Positions 18,446-20,214 of a DNA stretch of 20,214 nucleotides are shown here, one piece after another (positions within the stretch are counted from its first letter, which is position 1; every line of letters starts with the position of its first letter). Under the pieces are notes generated by a model. The model made no database searches and was not told where the DNA came from. It was given only the letters and a program-made list of their open reading frames with translations. The stretch is from a virus, in the IMG/VR virus record IMGVR_UViG_3300008266_000648, positions 1-20,214 of that record. The stretch is one strand, 5' to 3'. A program made the position numbers and the translations under genes.

Positions 18446-20044
18446 ATGGCTAAAAGTATATTAACTCCGTTCACATTCACTACTGGTGGCAATAGCATAA
18501 CCAACGCTGATGCTGCAATTGTTCCGTTAACAATTAAAGGTGCATCTGGGCAAAGCACAGACATCTTTAGAATCCAAAACTCAACTCCAACAACTCTGTT
18601 CTCTGTAAGCCAATTCGGTAGAACAAACATTGCAGGTTCAACGTTTATCACGCCTACTGGAGCATCTGAAGTAGTTGCAACTATTCGTGGTGCAGCAAGC
18701 CAAACCGCAGATGCCTTACAACTGCAAGATTCAGCAGGTAATACTTACCTAAATATGACGGTCTTTGGCGGATTATCTTCTAACTTATCTGGCACTTATC
18801 CAGGTCGTTGGTCTGTCGGAACTGGTACTGCTGGAACTATTGGTTTAGTAGTTCGTGGTGCAGCAAGCCAATCAGCCAACCTTCAAGAATGGCAGTCAAA
18901 TACACCTGCAATTGTGGCGAGGGTTGACTCTGGAGGCAATTTAAAAGCCACTAACGTAGCAACGCTGAACAGCATTGCTCAAATGGCTGAATCTAACAGC
19001 GGTGCTTTGTTTGTTATGGGTAGAGCAACTGCTCAGGCGTCTAGCCCTGGACTAAATTTTGGTACTCTCTATTTCCGTGACGGTACAACTGCAGGAACAC
19101 TGCGACTTGCAACAAGAACTGGTGCTTCAGGTGTAGAAGAAACAATTGTCGACAACTTGTCAAGCACAGGCTCTACAGCAGGGGCAAGATTTACTGGTGC
19201 TGGAGGTGTAGTAACTACAGGAACACTGACATCTGCTGGATTAGTTTTATCCAGCACAACTTCTCCAATTACGCTAAATGGTTCTGTTGGTACTTCTGGT
19301 CAAGTATTAACTTCTGCTGGTGCGGGTGCTACCCCTACATGGACTACCGTTGGTGGAACATTTACTGGTGGAACACTTACAAGCGGGTTAGTTCTTGCTG
19401 CTGGAACAAACGCCCCACTACTTCCATTAAGATTCCAGGCAAACGCATCCACCCCAGCCGCTACTGCTGGTGCTATGGACTATGACGGTGACATCTTTTA
19501 CGCAACTACATCTGGTACTGCTACTGGAAGACTAATGGTTCCAGCAATTGCTCGTGTATTTTCTAACGCAAACGCAACTGCGGCTACCACTAACTCTTCA
19601 CAATCTATTTTCCAAGCAGGTGCTAGGGCGCTCACTTTAGAAGCGGCTAAGACTTACTACTTCCGTTTGAATTTAGGTGTTAACTTTACATTCTCAGCAG
19701 TACCTGCGGCTATTCAGTTAGTACCCACATTTAGCCAAGTGCCAGTTGCCATAAACTACAGCGCGGTTTTTGCGTCTGGTACTTCTGGTGGTGTTCAGTC
19801 ATTTAGAACTACTTCAACTTCTGCTGTAAGCATCAGCCCCACACTGGGTGCAAGCGTAACTGGAGCCACCATTATAGTAGAAGGCTTCTTCCGTACTAAC
19901 GCTACAACGGGTGGAACCGTGGAATTTAAATATCAGATTTCTACTGGTGGTGGCTCTTCTGCTACAGCGCAAACAGGGACGCTTTTGGAAATTCAAAAAA
20001 TTGGTACAGGAGCACCTGGAATTATCTCTGGAGCGTGGGCTTAA
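18446..20044 (+). CDS. Second long tail fibre protein, 532 aa
   Basis: N-terminus MAKSILTPFTF resembles that of the 809-aa fibre, suggesting a shared docking site. Three approximate repeats follow: residues 25-58 (VPLTIKGASGQSTDIFRIQN...), 75-109 (VVATIRGAASQTADALQLQD...) and 132-164 (GLVVRGAASQSANLQEWQSN...). Each has the (K/R)GA.(G/S)Q.(A/T) core known from phage fibres, followed by a strand ending in FG or GG. The middle is Gly/Thr/Ser-rich, and the C-terminal 170 residues (TYYFRLNLGVNFTFSAVPAA, then a SGGTVEFKYQI-type strand and IISGAWA) form the presumed tip. The TAGGA ribosome-binding site again includes the previous stop. No chaperone or peptidase domain is visible. Confidence 0.87.
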   Translation: MAKSILTPFTFTTGGNSITNADAAIVPLTIKGASGQSTDIFRIQNSTPTTLFSVSQFGRTNIAGSTFITPTGASEVVATIRGAASQTADALQLQDSAGNTYLNMTVFGGLSSNLSGTYPGRWSVGTGTAGTIGLVVRGAASQSANLQEWQSNTPAIVARVDSGGNLKATNVATLNSIAQMAESNSGALFVMGRATAQASSPGLNFGTLYFRDGTTAGTLRLATRTGASGVEETIVDNLSSTGSTAGARFTGAGGVVTTGTLTSAGLVLSSTTSPITLNGSVGTSGQVLTSAGAGATPTWTTVGGTFTGGTLTSGLVLAAGTNAPLLPLRFQANASTPAATAGAMDYDGDIFYATTSGTATGRLMVPAIARVFSNANATAATTNSSQSIFQAGARALTLEAAKTYYFRLNLGVNFTFSAVPAAIQLVPTFSQVPVAINYSAVFASGTSGGVQSFRTTSTSAVSISPTLGASVTGATIIVEGFFRTNATTGGTVEFKYQISTGGGSSATAQTGTLLEIQKIGTGAPGIISGAWA

Positions 20045-20187
20045 TGAACCTCAATGAACTATTAGAGCAATTTGGTAAAGACGGCTATGTAAGCCCTGAA
20101 GACTTGGAAACCGTTGCTAACGTAGTGAAACTGCTTGTGGCTAAAGTTGAAGAACTAGAAGCTCAGGTTCAGGCTTTATCTAACTAA
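20044..20187 (+). CDS. Small coiled-coil protein, 47 aa
   Basis: ATG 20044 overlaps the fibre stop (TAATG) and reads 47 codons. The product begins MNLNELLEQFGKDGYVSPED and ends in a heptad-type helix (VVKLLVAKVEELEAQVQALS) that should form a coiled coil. Direct coupling to the fibre gene suggests a helper: a small fibre-assembly or trimerising factor, or a minor tail component. The function is not established. It is followed by a palindrome and a probable promoter for the next gene. Confidence 0.7.
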   Translation: MNLNELLEQFGKDGYVSPEDLETVANVVKLLVAKVEELEAQVQALSN

Positions 20188-20202
20188 GACAGGTCTTACA
20201 AT
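20185..20202 (+). promoter_or_regulatory. Palindrome plus TACAAT box for a leaderless gene
   Basis: TAAGAC-AG-GTCTTA (20185-20198) is a perfect 6-bp dyad. TACAAT (20197-20202) begins inside it and ends six bases before ATG 20209. No Shine-Dalgarno sequence lies between, so the transcript should begin at the start codon. TTTATC at 20175-20180 is a weak possible -35 (16-base spacer). Confidence 0.55.
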
Positions 20203-20208
20203 AAAACT

Positions 20209-20214
20209 ATGCGC
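20209..20214 (+). CDS. First codons of a gene cut by the right edge
   Basis: ATG CGC is visible at the window end, placed where a leaderless start would be after the TACAAT box at 20197-20202. Only two codons can be read. The call depends entirely on the promoter spacing. Confidence 0.35.

Overview
The window looks like the structural half of a tailed double-stranded DNA phage (Caudoviricetes) genome, or of a prophage. The large terminase, portal, scaffold, N4-gp56-type major capsid protein, connector and tail fibres lie in canonical order on the + strand. The base composition leans towards A+T. Several start codons lie 6-8 bases behind a TACAA(T/C) box with no Shine-Dalgarno sequence, the layout of leaderless transcripts common in Actinobacteria. 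Together with small protein types typical of actinophages, this suggests a low-GC actinobacterial host, perhaps a freshwater lineage. The host is inferred, not shown. No rRNA, tRNA, CRISPR array, integrase, transposase or endolysin gene was seen.

Left edge (1-726): the start of a leftward gene, a complete leftward 102-aa gene, and a 326-bp divergent control region. That region holds six copies of GATAAC/GTTATC in 129 bp, three of which flank or separate the -35 and -10 boxes of a good leftward promoter. This looks like a repressor operator array. A rightward promoter lies at 665-693.

Small-gene operon (727-3506): ten short, mostly basic, tightly packed genes (overlaps of 1-8 bp, gaps up to 25 bp). 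One looks like an Arr-type (rifampin) ADP-ribosyltransferase, starting at GTG 1943 behind a perfect Shine-Dalgarno sequence, and one is an HNH endonuclease. The others are unknown.

Isolated unit (3508-4845): a 396-aa beta-rich protein with two tandem-like repeats and a PASTA-like segment. It has its own candidate promoter, a leader hairpin and a strong intrinsic terminator, and looks like an abundant virion surface protein.

Second accessory block (4872-7580): a leaderless gene for a histone-H1-like Lys/Ala/Pro-repeat protein, a membrane protein (holin candidate), two small Cys-motif proteins, a KTSC-domain protein and several unknowns, including a 54-aa gene at 5678-5842.

Morphogenesis (7575-20214): a promoter and two leader hairpins, terminase large subunit, a 132-aa putative virion protein with a possible 9-codon leaderless upstream ORF, a small YPS/GG-family protein, portal, scaffold, major capsid protein, an alternative-hairpin element, a small capsid-adjacent protein, an intrinsic terminator, a connector fused to a BppU-like domain, a collagen-like fibre, two long fibres, a 47-aa coiled-coil protein, and the first codons of another leaderless gene at the right edge. 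Tail tube, tape-measure and lysis genes are not in the window.
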